Below are positions 46,781 through 55,183 of a stretch of 64,000 bases of DNA, piece after piece. The notes under the pieces were generated by a model. It did not search any database and was not told where the DNA came from. It saw nothing but the letters and a program-made list of their open reading frames with translations. Source of the DNA: Rhizobium ruizarguesonis (GTDB lineage: Bacteria > Pseudomonadota > Alphaproteobacteria > Rhizobiales > Rhizobiaceae); NCBI RefSeq assembly GCF_012349115.1, contig NZ_PQIG01000080.1, positions 1-64,000 of the forward strand. Direction: 5' to 3'. The number at the start of each line of letters is the position of its first letter. Positions within the stretch are counted from its first letter, which is position 1. Both the position numbers and the translations under genes were made by a program.

Positions 46781-48442
46781 CTAGATCTCCTTGCGCCTGA
46801 GGAGATAGTCGAGACCGCCGACGCGATACCAGCGATAGCCGTATGCATCGAGCATGACGGTATGAAATCCTTTCTCGTCTGCCTTGCTGCTCGCGCCATC
46901 GGCAATATCGATCAATTGTCGTCCGTCTTCACCGATGTCGGGATCGAAGGTCACTTCCGCCGGCTGCGCATGCAGATTGTGCAGGATCAACACGGAATTG
47001 CCGCGCCAGTCATAACGAAGAGCCAGCACGCCGTCGTCACCGGTGTCGATTACAGAAAAGTCGCCCCAGCCGATTTCAGGAGCTTCCTTGCGCATCCGGA
47101 TCATCCGCTCGGTCCAGTTCAGCAAGGAATTGGGATCGCGCCGTTGTTCGGCAACATTGACATGCTGGAAGCCATAGGGACCGTCCTTGATGACGGGCGA
47201 GACAAGCTTTTTACTTTTGGTGAAGCCGCCTTCCGCTTCCGTCGACCATTGCATCGGCGTGCGTGCGCAGTCACGCTCCGGCAGGTTTAGATCATCGCCC
47301 ATACCGATCTCGTCGCCGTAGCGGATAACAGGCGTTCCAGGCAGCGAGAACAGCAGGCTGTAGGCCATTTCGATCCGGCGGCGATCGCCGCCGAGCATGG
47401 GCGCCAGGCGACGGCGAATGCCCCTGTCATAGAGTTGCATGTCCTTTTCGGGTCCGAGAGCGGCGAATACCGCGCCGCGCTGCTTGTCCGTCAGCCTGCC
47501 GAGATCCAGTTCGTCGTGGTTGCGAAGAAAGAGGCCCCATTGCGCGGTCGCGGGGCGCGGTTTCGTGGCCTCCATGGCCTTCTTGAGCGGCCGAGTATCG
47601 GCGCTGGCGAAAGCATAAAACAGCGCCTGGTTGACCTGGAAGTTGAACATCATCTGCATGCGGTCACCGTCATCGCCAAAATATTCGAAATTGTCCTTCG
47701 GCAGGATATTGGCCTCCGCCAGCACGATGGAATCGCCCAGGCGCCACTGCAGGAATTCGCGAAACTTCCTCAGCATATCGAACTGCTCGACAGGCTTGAC
47801 GACGTCGGCACCTTTGGTCGCGATGATGAAGGGGGCGGCATCCATCCGGAAACCGGAGACGCCGAGCTGGATCCAGAAGCCCATGATCTTGAGGATTTCC
47901 GCCTGCACCTCGGGATGAGAGGTATTGAGATCGGGCTGGTGATCGTAGAAACGATGAAAATAGTAGGCTTTCGCCTTGTCGTCATAGGTCCAGGTTGTCT
48001 TCTGGACGCCGGGAAAGACCATGCCCTGATCGGCATTCGCGGGCTTTTTCTCCGACCAGACGTACCAGTCGCGATAGTGCGAGCGCGGATCGCTCCTGGC
48101 GTCCTGGAACCAGGGATGGTCCCTGGATGTATGATTGATCACCAGATCGATCAGCACGCGGATACCGCGTTGCTTGGCGCCGTGGGTGAATTCGACGAAA
48201 TCGCCGAGCGAGCCGTAACGCGGGTCGACATTGTAATAATCGGAGACGTCGTAACCGTCGTCGCGACCGGGCGACGCCTGGAACGGCATGAGCCAGATCG
48301 CCGTCACGCCGAGGCCGGAGAGATAGTCGAGGCGCCGCATCAGGCCCTGAAAATCACCCACGCCGTCACCGTTCGCGTCCATGAATGTCTCGACCGACCG
48401 GCAGTAGATGACAGCGTTCTTATACCAGAGGTCGTTGATCAT
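46781..48442 (-). CDS. GH13 alpha-amylase family enzyme, trehalose-synthase-like
   Basis: A 553-residue glycoside hydrolase family 13 protein. The (beta/alpha)8 motifs are DLVINHTSRDHPWF (region I), GFRMDAAPFI with the nucleophile Asp (II), LAEANILPKDNF with the acid/base Glu (III) and FLRNHDELDL (IV). The N-terminus LWYKNAVIYCRSVETFMDAN GDGVGDF resembles TreS and related maltose-trehalose interconverting enzymes, but the C-terminal maltokinase is absent. GGAG twelve bases upstream supports the ATG at 48442. Exact substrate preference is not resolved. Confidence 0.85.
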   Translation of the reverse strand: MINDLWYKNAVIYCRSVETFMDANGDGVGDFQGLMRRLDYLSGLGVTAIWLMPFQASPGRDDGYDVSDYYNVDPRYGSLGDFVEFTHGAKQRGIRVLIDLVINHTSRDHPWFQDARSDPRSHYRDWYVWSEKKPANADQGMVFPGVQKTTWTYDDKAKAYYFHRFYDHQPDLNTSHPEVQAEILKIMGFWIQLGVSGFRMDAAPFIIATKGADVVKPVEQFDMLRKFREFLQWRLGDSIVLAEANILPKDNFEYFGDDGDRMQMMFNFQVNQALFYAFASADTRPLKKAMEATKPRPATAQWGLFLRNHDELDLGRLTDKQRGAVFAALGPEKDMQLYDRGIRRRLAPMLGGDRRRIEMAYSLLFSLPGTPVIRYGDEIGMGDDLNLPERDCARTPMQWSTEAEGGFTKSKKLVSPVIKDGPYGFQHVNVAEQRRDPNSLLNWTERMIRMRKEAPEIGWGDFSVIDTGDDGVLALRYDWRGNSVLILHNLHAQPAEVTFDPDIGEDGRQLIDIADGASSKADEKGFHTVMLDAYGYRWYRVGGLDYLLRRKEI

Positions 48443-48682
48443 GCCGGCGCTCCAATCCAATCTGGTCGCAAATCCCGGCGGGCGGAAAAGGTTCCGACAA
48501 AGCATTCGTTATGCGGGTCGTGGCGCTTCGCAGTAGAGAAGTGCGTGGGCTCCTCCAAGACAAAGCCAATTCCAAGCCAGGCTGACAAATCCGGCATTGA
48601 TACTTTGCCTATTTTAGGAAAATCTGATGTACTATACTGTCCCGGCCAGGAAGCAACGGCCGGTGCAATGTCGGAGGATGCC

Positions 48683-48988
48683 ATGCAGTGCGCCCGGACA
48701 GTTTCTTTCGCATCGGCCGCCATGATGGCCGTCACGATTCCCGACGTGTCGCTTTCCGCGGAAAAGGGCGTGCGGCTGAAATCGCAAGAGGCGGTCATCC
48801 GTTCCGACCACGTCCTGATGGTTCCTCTGGACGCGGAAATGACGCCGCCGATCTTCTCGATCAGCTGGTGGTCGCGGGTGAAGCCCGCTTCAAGCGTCGA
48901 TCCGCCGGGCTATCTTCTTAAGAAACCAGACGAGATGACCCGAAATACCGGCGGTGAGCTGAGTGATCTTGCTCGCCGACCCGAATAG
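48683..48988 (+). CDS. Small exported protein, unknown
   Basis: A 101-residue protein beginning MQCARTVSFASAAMMAVTIP, probably a signal peptide, although short. GGAGG seven bases upstream of the ATG at 48683 is an excellent ribosome-binding site; the ATG at 48668 would precede it. Immediately upstream the sequence is AT-rich with TATACT near 48634. No family recognised. It points away from the GH13 gene and ends before the tyrS terminator. Confidence 0.55.
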   Translation: MQCARTVSFASAAMMAVTIPDVSLSAEKGVRLKSQEAVIRSDHVLMVPLDAEMTPPIFSISWWSRVKPASSVDPPGYLLKKPDEMTRNTGGELSDLARRPE

Positions 48989-49000
48989 TGAGGCAAAGAA

Positions 49001-49024
49001 AAAGCCGGCGCGGGCGCCGGCTTT
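49001..49024 (-). terminator. Rho-independent terminator of tyrS
   Basis: Perfect 10-bp stem AAAGCCGGCG/CGCCGGCTTT with a four-base loop. On the minus strand it is followed by TTCTTTG, 26 bases after the tyrS stop. It may also stop the convergent small gene ending at 48988. Confidence 0.85.
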
Positions 49025-49049
49025 GATATCGGTTCGGAATTGAAGCCGC

Positions 49050-50306
49050 TTACGCCTCGCGGCGGATCAGGATGTGCTTCTTCTTGCCCAGCGAAAGCTT
49101 GATGACTCCGTCGGTGGTGATTTCGCCGCTGCCGATCATCTTGCGTTCGTCGCTGATCGCCTCGTCGTTGATGCGGACGGCGCCGCCCTGGACGTGACGG
49201 CGGGCTTCGCCGTTCGATGAGGCAAGGCCGGCGCGAACGATCAGCGACAGAAGGCCGATGCCGGCGTCGAGCTCGGAGGCGGGCACGTCGACCGACGGCA
49301 GATTTTCCGAGAGGCCACCTTCCTCGAAGGTCTTGCGGGCCGTTTCGGCGGCCTGTTCAGCGGCCTCGCGGCCGTGCAGGATCGCCGTTACCTCGGTCGC
49401 AAGGATCTTCTTGACCTCGTTGATCTCCGAACCGCCAAGTGCCGAAAGACGGGCGATTTCATCCATCGGCAGCGTGGTGTAGAGCTTCAGGAAGCGCGAT
49501 ACGTCGGCGTCCTCGGTGTTGCGCCAGTACTGCCAGAAATCATAGGCCGAGAGCATGTCGGCGTTCAGCCAGACAGCGCCGGTCGCCGACTTGCCCATCT
49601 TGGCGCCCGACGACGTCGTCAGCAGCGGCGACGTCAGCGCATAGAGCTGCGGTGTCCCCATGCGGTGACCGAGATCGATACCGTTGACGATATTGCCCCA
49701 CTGGTCCGACCCACCCATCTGCAGGCGGCAATCGTAGCGCTTGGCGAGCTCGACGAAATCATAGGCCTGGAGGATCATGTAGTTGAATTCCAGGAAGGAC
49801 AGGGACTGTTCGCGGTCGAGACGCGTCTTGACGCTATCGAAGGACAGCATGCGGTTGACCGAGAAGTGCTTGCCGACGTCGCGCAGGAATTCGAGGTAGT
49901 TCAGCGAGCGCAGCCATTCGGCATTGTTGATCATCAGCGCGTCCTTCGGACCGTCGCCGTAGTTCAGGTAATTGGAGAAGACGCGCTTGATCGAGGCGAT
50001 GTTGCCTTCGATCGTATCGACGGTCATGAGTTGGCGCGCTTCTTCCTTGAAGGAGGGATCGCCGACCATGCCGGTGCCGCCGCCCATCAGCGAGATGGCG
50101 CGATGACCGGTCTTCTGCATCCAGTGCAGCATCATGATCTGGATCAGCGAGCCGGCATGCAGGCTCGGTGCCGTCGGATCGAAGCCGATATAGGCCGTCA
50201 CGGTTTCCTTGGCGAACAGGTCGTCGAGGCCGCTTTCATCGGAGACCTGATGAATGAAGCCGCGCTCTTTCAGCGTGCGGAGGAAATCGGACTTGAACTC
50301 GGACAT
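49050..50306 (-). CDS. tyrS: Tyrosyl-tRNA synthetase
   Basis: A 418-residue class I synthetase. Seen: tyrosine/ATP site GFDPTAPSLHAGSLIQIMML (HAGS in place of HIGH) near residue 40, KMSKS-type KMGKSATGAVWL near 230, LQMGGSDQWGNIVNGID near 190, and a C-terminal S4 domain (ASSNGEARRHVQGGAVRIND) near 355. The ATG at 50306 (MSEFKSDFLRTL) is the family start; upstream in-frame codons to 50354 add no conserved residues. It is divergent from anmK with a 129-base spacer. Confidence 0.97.
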   Translation of the reverse strand: MSEFKSDFLRTLKERGFIHQVSDESGLDDLFAKETVTAYIGFDPTAPSLHAGSLIQIMMLHWMQKTGHRAISLMGGGTGMVGDPSFKEEARQLMTVDTIEGNIASIKRVFSNYLNYGDGPKDALMINNAEWLRSLNYLEFLRDVGKHFSVNRMLSFDSVKTRLDREQSLSFLEFNYMILQAYDFVELAKRYDCRLQMGGSDQWGNIVNGIDLGHRMGTPQLYALTSPLLTTSSGAKMGKSATGAVWLNADMLSAYDFWQYWRNTEDADVSRFLKLYTTLPMDEIARLSALGGSEINEVKKILATEVTAILHGREAAEQAAETARKTFEEGGLSENLPSVDVPASELDAGIGLLSLIVRAGLASSNGEARRHVQGGAVRINDEAISDERKMIGSGEITTDGVIKLSLGKKKHILIRREA

Positions 50307-50435
50307 GGCCTTCGTCTCTTGATATCTGCGCTCGCCCATCTGGGCCTCGCGCAAGTTCGTTGTTGTTGATCTGTCGCGGCGCGTTTAGCACTGTTTTTAT
50401 AAAAGTGCATCCGGGAATCGCGGGAAGGAAACCTC

Positions 50436-51554
50436 ATGGATGTCATCAGGACCGCGATCGGTCTGATGAGCGGCACGTCGATGGACGGAATCGACGTCGC
50501 GCTGATCAGGACCGACGGTCGCGGCTTCATCGAGCGCGGACCGTTCATGGGCGTGCCCTATGACGCAGATTTTCGCGGGCGGCTCAAACGGGCGCTGGAA
50601 ATCGCACGTCCACTGGGCAACAGGAGCGAACGCCCCGCCGAGCTTCGCGACATCGAGCTTGAACTGACCTTGCGGCATGCAACTGCCGTAACGGCATTCC
50701 TGGAGCGTTTCGGGCTTTCTGCCGCTGGCGTCGATGTTCTCGGCTTCCATGGCCAGACGGTGCTTCACCGGCCTGATGAGGGATTGACAATCCAGATCGG
50801 CGACGGCCCGGAACTTGCGCGCCGAACCGGCATATCGGTGGTCTACGACATGCGCGCCAACGACATGGTCCATGGCGGGCAGGGTGCACCGCTGGTGCCG
50901 GCCTATCACGCCGCACTTGCGGGAAAATTCCAACAGCAGGGACAGGCGGTGTGCTTCGTCAATATCGGCGGCATCTCCAATCTGACCTTTATCGGCACGG
51001 ACGGCCGGATATCCGCCTTCGATAGCGGTCCGGGCAATACGCTGATCGACCAGTGGGTGGAGATGCAGACCGGCAGAACCTATGATCCCGGCGGCGAGAT
51101 CGGCGGCCGCGGCAAGGTCGTGGCCAGCCTGGCGGAGCGTTATCTGCAAAGCCCGTTCTTCCGCGGCAATGTTCGCCGTTCACTCGACCGCGGTGATTTC
51201 GCGCCGCTTCGACCCGAAGAGGCGAGCCTTGAAGACGGCGCGCGGACGCTGGCCCATGTCGCCGCCGCGTCGATCATCAAATCTGCCAACTTCCTGCCCG
51301 AGACACCGTCGATCTATATCGTCTGCGGCGGAGGGCGCCTGAACGCCACCCTGATGGCGGAGTTTTCGGTCATGGCGGAACGGCTGGGATCAAAGGTGTT
51401 GACCGCCGAGGAGGCAGGCTTCGATGGTGACGCGATGGAAGCCGAGGCCTGGGCCTATCTCGCCGTCCGGTCGCTTGAAGGGCTGCCGTTGACATTTCCC
51501 GGCACGACGGGGGTCGGGGCTCCAGTCAGCGGCGGTGTGCTGGCACGGGCATGA
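50436..51554 (+). CDS. anmK: Anhydro-N-acetylmuramic acid kinase
   Basis: A 372-residue sugar kinase (ASKHA fold) that phosphorylates and opens anhydro-MurNAc in cell-wall recycling. Motifs: IGLMSGTSMDGIDVALIRTD at the N-terminus (phosphate 1 loop), CFVNIGGISNLTFIG near 170, FDSGPGNTLIDQWV near 193, and IVCGGGRLNATLM near 290. GGAAGGA about nine bases upstream supports the ATG at 50436. Its stop overlaps a possible 36-codon ORF. Confidence 0.96.
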   Translation: MDVIRTAIGLMSGTSMDGIDVALIRTDGRGFIERGPFMGVPYDADFRGRLKRALEIARPLGNRSERPAELRDIELELTLRHATAVTAFLERFGLSAAGVDVLGFHGQTVLHRPDEGLTIQIGDGPELARRTGISVVYDMRANDMVHGGQGAPLVPAYHAALAGKFQQQGQAVCFVNIGGISNLTFIGTDGRISAFDSGPGNTLIDQWVEMQTGRTYDPGGEIGGRGKVVASLAERYLQSPFFRGNVRRSLDRGDFAPLRPEEASLEDGARTLAHVAAASIIKSANFLPETPSIYIVCGGGRLNATLMAEFSVMAERLGSKVLTAEEAGFDGDAMEAEAWAYLAVRSLEGLPLTFPGTTGVGAPVSGGVLARA

Positions 51555-51661
51555 TGTCCCTCAGAAAAATCGGCAGGCGCGAAGGCGCGCCGATCCTGAT
51601 TGATGGAGTGCAGGACACGGCTTTCGAACTCACCGCCGATAAACGGCCGGCAAAGCTCTAA
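51551..51661 (+). CDS. Possible 36-residue ORF overlapping the end of anmK
   Basis: An ATG at 51551 overlaps the anmK stop (ATGA), and a second ATG follows at 51554. The frame reads MMSLRKIGRREGAPILIDGV then 16 more residues to TAA at 51659-51661. By my count 25 of 36 codons end in G or C, compatible with coding, and the overlap would allow coupled translation. A GC-rich hairpin lies within it. The length is too short to decide. Confidence 0.3.
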   Translation: MMSLRKIGRREGAPILIDGVQDTAFELTADKRPAKL

Positions 51662-52833
51662 CTCTTTACGGCAACCGGCCGGACATGGGATTCGCGCCCA
51701 GCCTGATTGCCGTCCTCGACGCCCCTGACCTGGGCGATGAACGAAAATTTCTTGCGAAGGCCAAGGATCGGCTTCTCGATGAAATGCCAGGACAGCACCG
51801 CAACGGCGAGAGCCGATGGCAGGCCGACGAGATAGAGGGCCAGCGCACCATATTTCGGATAGAGGAAAACCGACGGGAACGAGCTGATCCAGATCTGCAA
51901 AAACGGGTCGTGATAGAGATAGACGCCGTAGGAATAGTCGCCTTTCCTGAAAAAGGCCGGGATGGGCACCTCGGACAGGCCGACGAAGACGGTGATGTAA
52001 ACGAGAGAGGTGATGACCAGGGGCCGGTTCATCACCGACTCTGTCGCCCGGCTGTCCAGGGTGAGAATGGCGACGATGCAAACCAGGCAGGCGGCGGCGA
52101 ACAGCCAGCGGGAGTGCGGAATGACCGCTTTGAACTGAAAGGCGACGATGCCCATCATAAAGGCCGTTATCAGCTGTGAGCCTCGGCTCATGAACAGGAA
52201 GCGCGCGATCGGCTTGATCGAGTCAGGCAACAGATAGGGCATCTTCTGTACGACAATGCCGATGGCTATGTAGGCGATCGTCACCGCGAGCAGCTTGTAG
52301 CGCGTCTTCACTATGGCGCTGACCATCAGGAACGACATGATGATGTAGCAGAAGATCTCCCAGGGAACTGTCCAGAGAGCGCCGTTGACACGCTGGCTCG
52401 GATTATCCTGGAACACGCCCGGCAGCTCGTAATGGATCCAGCCGACGATATTCAGGAAGTATTTGAAAAACCGCTGATCGGTAAAATATTCGGAGTGGTA
52501 CACGACCGTAATGATCGGCCCGATAATCAACGAGCAGACGACGATATCGACCGCAAGGGCCGGGACGATGCGCAAGCCTCGGTTGATCAGGAAATTCCGG
52601 AGGCTGAGGCGCTGTGCACTGCCGGCGATCAGAAATCCGCTCAAGGCGAAGAACATCGGAACAAGAGCGTATTCAGTGAACCAGAATACCGACCCCCTGA
52701 TGAAGTCATTGTTCTCGGTTAACAAAAATGAATGGGTCAATACGATGGAAAAGGCGAGCCCTATTCGAAGAAAATCGAACCCCGGACCAATACCCCTATA
52801 CTTATCCAGGACTTCCCCGAACGACTTGGTCAT
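51658..52833 (-). CDS. Acyltransferase 3 family membrane protein
   Basis: A 391-residue protein of the acyltransferase-3 (OafA/ExoZ/NodX) family with about ten membrane helices. Family hallmarks: FDFLRIGLAFSIVLTHSFLL near residue 20 (H in helix 1), LVPMFFALSGFLIAGSAQR near 50, and FLINRGLRIVPALAVDIVV near 75. These proteins O-acylate surface polysaccharides or other cell-surface molecules. The base composition is lower in GC than the neighbours. The ATG at 52833 is preferred over 52920. Substrate unknown. Confidence 0.9.
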   Translation of the reverse strand: MTKSFGEVLDKYRGIGPGFDFLRIGLAFSIVLTHSFLLTENNDFIRGSVFWFTEYALVPMFFALSGFLIAGSAQRLSLRNFLINRGLRIVPALAVDIVVCSLIIGPIITVVYHSEYFTDQRFFKYFLNIVGWIHYELPGVFQDNPSQRVNGALWTVPWEIFCYIIMSFLMVSAIVKTRYKLLAVTIAYIAIGIVVQKMPYLLPDSIKPIARFLFMSRGSQLITAFMMGIVAFQFKAVIPHSRWLFAAACLVCIVAILTLDSRATESVMNRPLVITSLVYITVFVGLSEVPIPAFFRKGDYSYGVYLYHDPFLQIWISSFPSVFLYPKYGALALYLVGLPSALAVAVLSWHFIEKPILGLRKKFSFIAQVRGVEDGNQAGRESHVRPVAVKS

Positions 52834-52977
52834 TGCGGACCTCGCTTTTGTTAGGATCGCGAGGACCCTACCGCACTGCAACATGGATTGCAACACGATA
52901 GGTGATCTGTTCTGGCACATCCGGCCCGGTTGTGTTCGGGGCCGTCACGGCATCGATGAGGCCTGGGTTTCGTGGTG

Positions 52978-53655
52978 TCAGCGGATCCGCTTGGCGGCCG
53001 GTTCCGGCACCAGTTCGCCGTTGAGGCGCCGGTCGAGATAGTCCTCGCATTCGCCCATCAGCGTTTCCACCTGACCGTTGAAGAAGTGGTTTGCGTTGGC
53101 AACGGTGCGATGGGTAATGAGGATGCCCTTCTGGGTCTTCAGTTTTTCCACAAGACCATTGACATCCTTTTCCGGCGCCACCTTGTCGGCCTCGCCGTTG
53201 ATGATCAGGCCGGAGGAGGGGCAGGGCGCCAGGAAGGAGAAGTCGTACGTGTTCGGCTGGGGCGAGATCGACATGAAGCCCTCGATCTCCGGCCGGCGCA
53301 TCAGGAGCTGCATGCCGATCCAGGAACCGAAGGAATAGCCGGCGACCCAACAGGTCTTGGAATCAGGATGCAGGCTCTGCACCCAGTCGAGCGCCGAGGC
53401 GGCATCCGAGAGTTCGCCGGCGCCGTGGTCGAATTCACCCTGGCTGCGGCCGATGCCCCGGAAATTGAAGCGCAACGTCGTGAACCCACGCTTCTGGAAC
53501 ATGTAGAAGAGCTGATAGACGATCTGATTGTTCATCGTGCCGCCGAACTGCGGATGCGGATGCAGAATCAGGGCGATGGGCGCGCTTTTTTCCTTGGAGG
53601 GCTGGTAGCGGCCTTCAAGACGGCCGGCTGGGCCGTTGAAAATAACTTCGGGCAT
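52978..53655 (-). CDS. Alpha/beta hydrolase
   Basis: A 225-residue hydrolase of the COG2945-like type. Seen: ALILHPHPQFGGTMNNQIVY near residue 29 (oxyanion region), LRFNFRGIGRSQGEFDHG near 62, nucleophile AGYSFGSWIGMQLL near 104, Asp in INGEADKVAPEKD and His in VANANHFFNGQVE. The ATG at 53655 is the first that gives the conserved MPEVIFNGPAGRLEGRYQPS start. It is divergent from the suf operon and shares its upstream region. Substrate unknown. Confidence 0.9.
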   Translation of the reverse strand: MPEVIFNGPAGRLEGRYQPSKEKSAPIALILHPHPQFGGTMNNQIVYQLFYMFQKRGFTTLRFNFRGIGRSQGEFDHGAGELSDAASALDWVQSLHPDSKTCWVAGYSFGSWIGMQLLMRRPEIEGFMSISPQPNTYDFSFLAPCPSSGLIINGEADKVAPEKDVNGLVEKLKTQKGILITHRTVANANHFFNGQVETLMGECEDYLDRRLNGELVPEPAAKRIR

Positions 53656-53707
53656 TGGTACTCCGGGTTTTATTTCGCGTTCGCGCTGCGTTGGACGACA
53701 ACATGAC

Positions 53708-53736
53708 TTGACTAGTGTTGTCAGCTTTTCTAAAAC
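53708..53736 (+). promoter_or_regulatory. Predicted suf operon promoter
   Basis: TTGACT (53708-53713), a 17-base spacer and TAAAAC (53731-53736). Transcription would begin near 53743, about 130 bases before the first gene. Confidence 0.6.
53709..53723 (+). promoter_or_regulatory. Candidate RirA iron-responsive operator
   Basis: TGA (53709-53711), nine bases, TCA (53721-53723), fitting the TGA-N9-TCA iron-responsive operator. It overlaps the predicted -35 element, as expected of a repressor site. A larger inverted repeat, GACAACA (53697-53703) with TGTTGTC (53716-53722), encloses it. Confidence 0.55.
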
Positions 53737-53758
53737 GCAGTTTAGAACAATTCGAAAC
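53728..53758 (+). promoter_or_regulatory. Candidate Irr (ICE-type) operator
   Basis: TTCTAAA (53728-53734) and TTTAGAA (53741-53747) form a perfect inverted repeat, and GTTTAGAA-CAA-TTCGAAAC (53740-53758) is a second palindrome with one mismatch, close to the Irr/ICE consensus TTTAGAA-N3-TTCTAAA. They overlap the -10 and probable start site. Confidence 0.55.
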
Positions 53759-53872
53759 TTGCATGGCGATCCACGCATCGTGGAACGTGTCATAAGGCAA
53801 GCCCGGCGGAAATTTCAAGAAAAATGAACCGCGGCCGCTGAAGCAAGCTCGTCAAGCGCAGGACTGAAGATC

Positions 53873-55090
53873 ATGGCGCCGCCACGCCTTTATCTCGACT
53901 GGAATGCCACAGCGCCCCTGCACCCCGCAGCACGCGCAGCGATCATGCGCGCCATCGACGTGTTTGGCAATCCGAACAGCGTGCACGGAGAGGGTCGCGC
54001 CGCCCGCGCCGCCATCGAAGGCGCGCGACGCAAGGTGGCGGCGCTTGTCGGCACCGATGCCGGCAATGTGGTCTTCACCAGCGGCGCGACCGAGGCCGCC
54101 AATCTGGCGCTGACACCGGATTTCCGCATGGGACGCACGCCGCTGCGGCTGGGCCAGCTTTATTTTTCGGCGATTGAGCATCCGGCGGTGCGCGAAGGCG
54201 GTCGCTTCGCCAGGGACAAGATGACGGAGATCCCGGTGACGGAAGCCGGTGTCGTCGATCTCGACGCACTCTCCAAGCTGCTCGATGCCCATGACAAGGC
54301 CGCCGGCCTGCCGATGGTCGCCGTCATGCTCGTCAATAACGAGACGGGAATCGTCCAGCCGGTCGAGGCGGCGGCTAAGATCGTCCACGCCCATGGCGGC
54401 CTCTTCGTCGTCGATGCCGTCCAGGCGGCCGGCCGCATCGCGCTCGACATCGGCAAGATCGGCGCCGACTTCATGATCGTTTCTTCGCACAAGATCGGCG
54501 GGCCGAAGGGGGCCGGCGCGCTCATTGCGCAGGGCGAGGCGCTGATGCCCAAGCCGCTGATCCAGGGCGGCGGACAGGAGCGAGGTCACCGCTCAGGGAC
54601 ACAGAATTCGCTGGCGCTGATCGGCTTCGGCGCGGCGGCAGAAGCCGCGGCAGACGAACTCGAGGCGCGCAATGCGGCGATCGGCGCGTTGCGCGAGCGG
54701 CTGGAAGCCGGCATGCGTGAGGTAGCAGCCGACGTGATGATCCACGGCGAGGGCGGCGAGCGCGTCGCCAATACGATCTTCTTCACCCTGCCGGGGCTGA
54801 AGGCTGAGACCGGGCAGATCGCCTTCGATCTCGAAGGCGTTGCCCTTTCTGCAGGCTCCGCTTGCTCATCCGGCCGGCTCGGCGAAAGCCATGTGCTGAC
54901 GGCGATGGGCCGTGACGCCAAGCTCGGAGCGCTGCGTATCTCGCTCGGCTTTTCGACGACCGAAGAGGATATCGACAGGGCGATTGCGGCTTTCGCAAAG
55001 ATCGCCAACCGGCGCAGGTCGGCTGGGGAGGCGGCTTGCCCTGTGTCAAAACTTGCGGAAACGCAAATTTCTGCTTGCCAATCGGGCTGA
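53873..55090 (+). CDS. sufS2: Cysteine desulfurase, IscS/NifS-like (first suf gene)
   Basis: A 405-residue PLP enzyme giving sulfur from cysteine for Fe-S assembly. The N-terminus PRLYLDWNATAPLHPAARAA and the PLP lysine in IVSSHKIGGPKGAGAL near residue 205 are clear. The catalytic Cys loop ALSAGSACSSGRLGESHVLT near 328 belongs to the group I (IscS/NifS) type. An extra C-terminal tail of about 25 residues contains two cysteines (AACPVS and ISACQSG). It heads the suf cluster, which also has a group II desulfurase, the arrangement known in rhizobia. The ATG at 53873 is standard. Confidence 0.93.
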   Translation: MAPPRLYLDWNATAPLHPAARAAIMRAIDVFGNPNSVHGEGRAARAAIEGARRKVAALVGTDAGNVVFTSGATEAANLALTPDFRMGRTPLRLGQLYFSAIEHPAVREGGRFARDKMTEIPVTEAGVVDLDALSKLLDAHDKAAGLPMVAVMLVNNETGIVQPVEAAAKIVHAHGGLFVVDAVQAAGRIALDIGKIGADFMIVSSHKIGGPKGAGALIAQGEALMPKPLIQGGGQERGHRSGTQNSLALIGFGAAAEAAADELEARNAAIGALRERLEAGMREVAADVMIHGEGGERVANTIFFTLPGLKAETGQIAFDLEGVALSAGSACSSGRLGESHVLTAMGRDAKLGALRISLGFSTTEEDIDRAIAAFAKIANRRRSAGEAACPVSKLAETQISACQSG

Positions 55091-55183
55091 AAAGTCCCTT
55101 TTGGCCTCTTACATAAAGGGCAAGACAATTGCCCAAACACTACAAGCTGCCGGACCTTGTATCCGGCGAGATTGGAGAATGAG

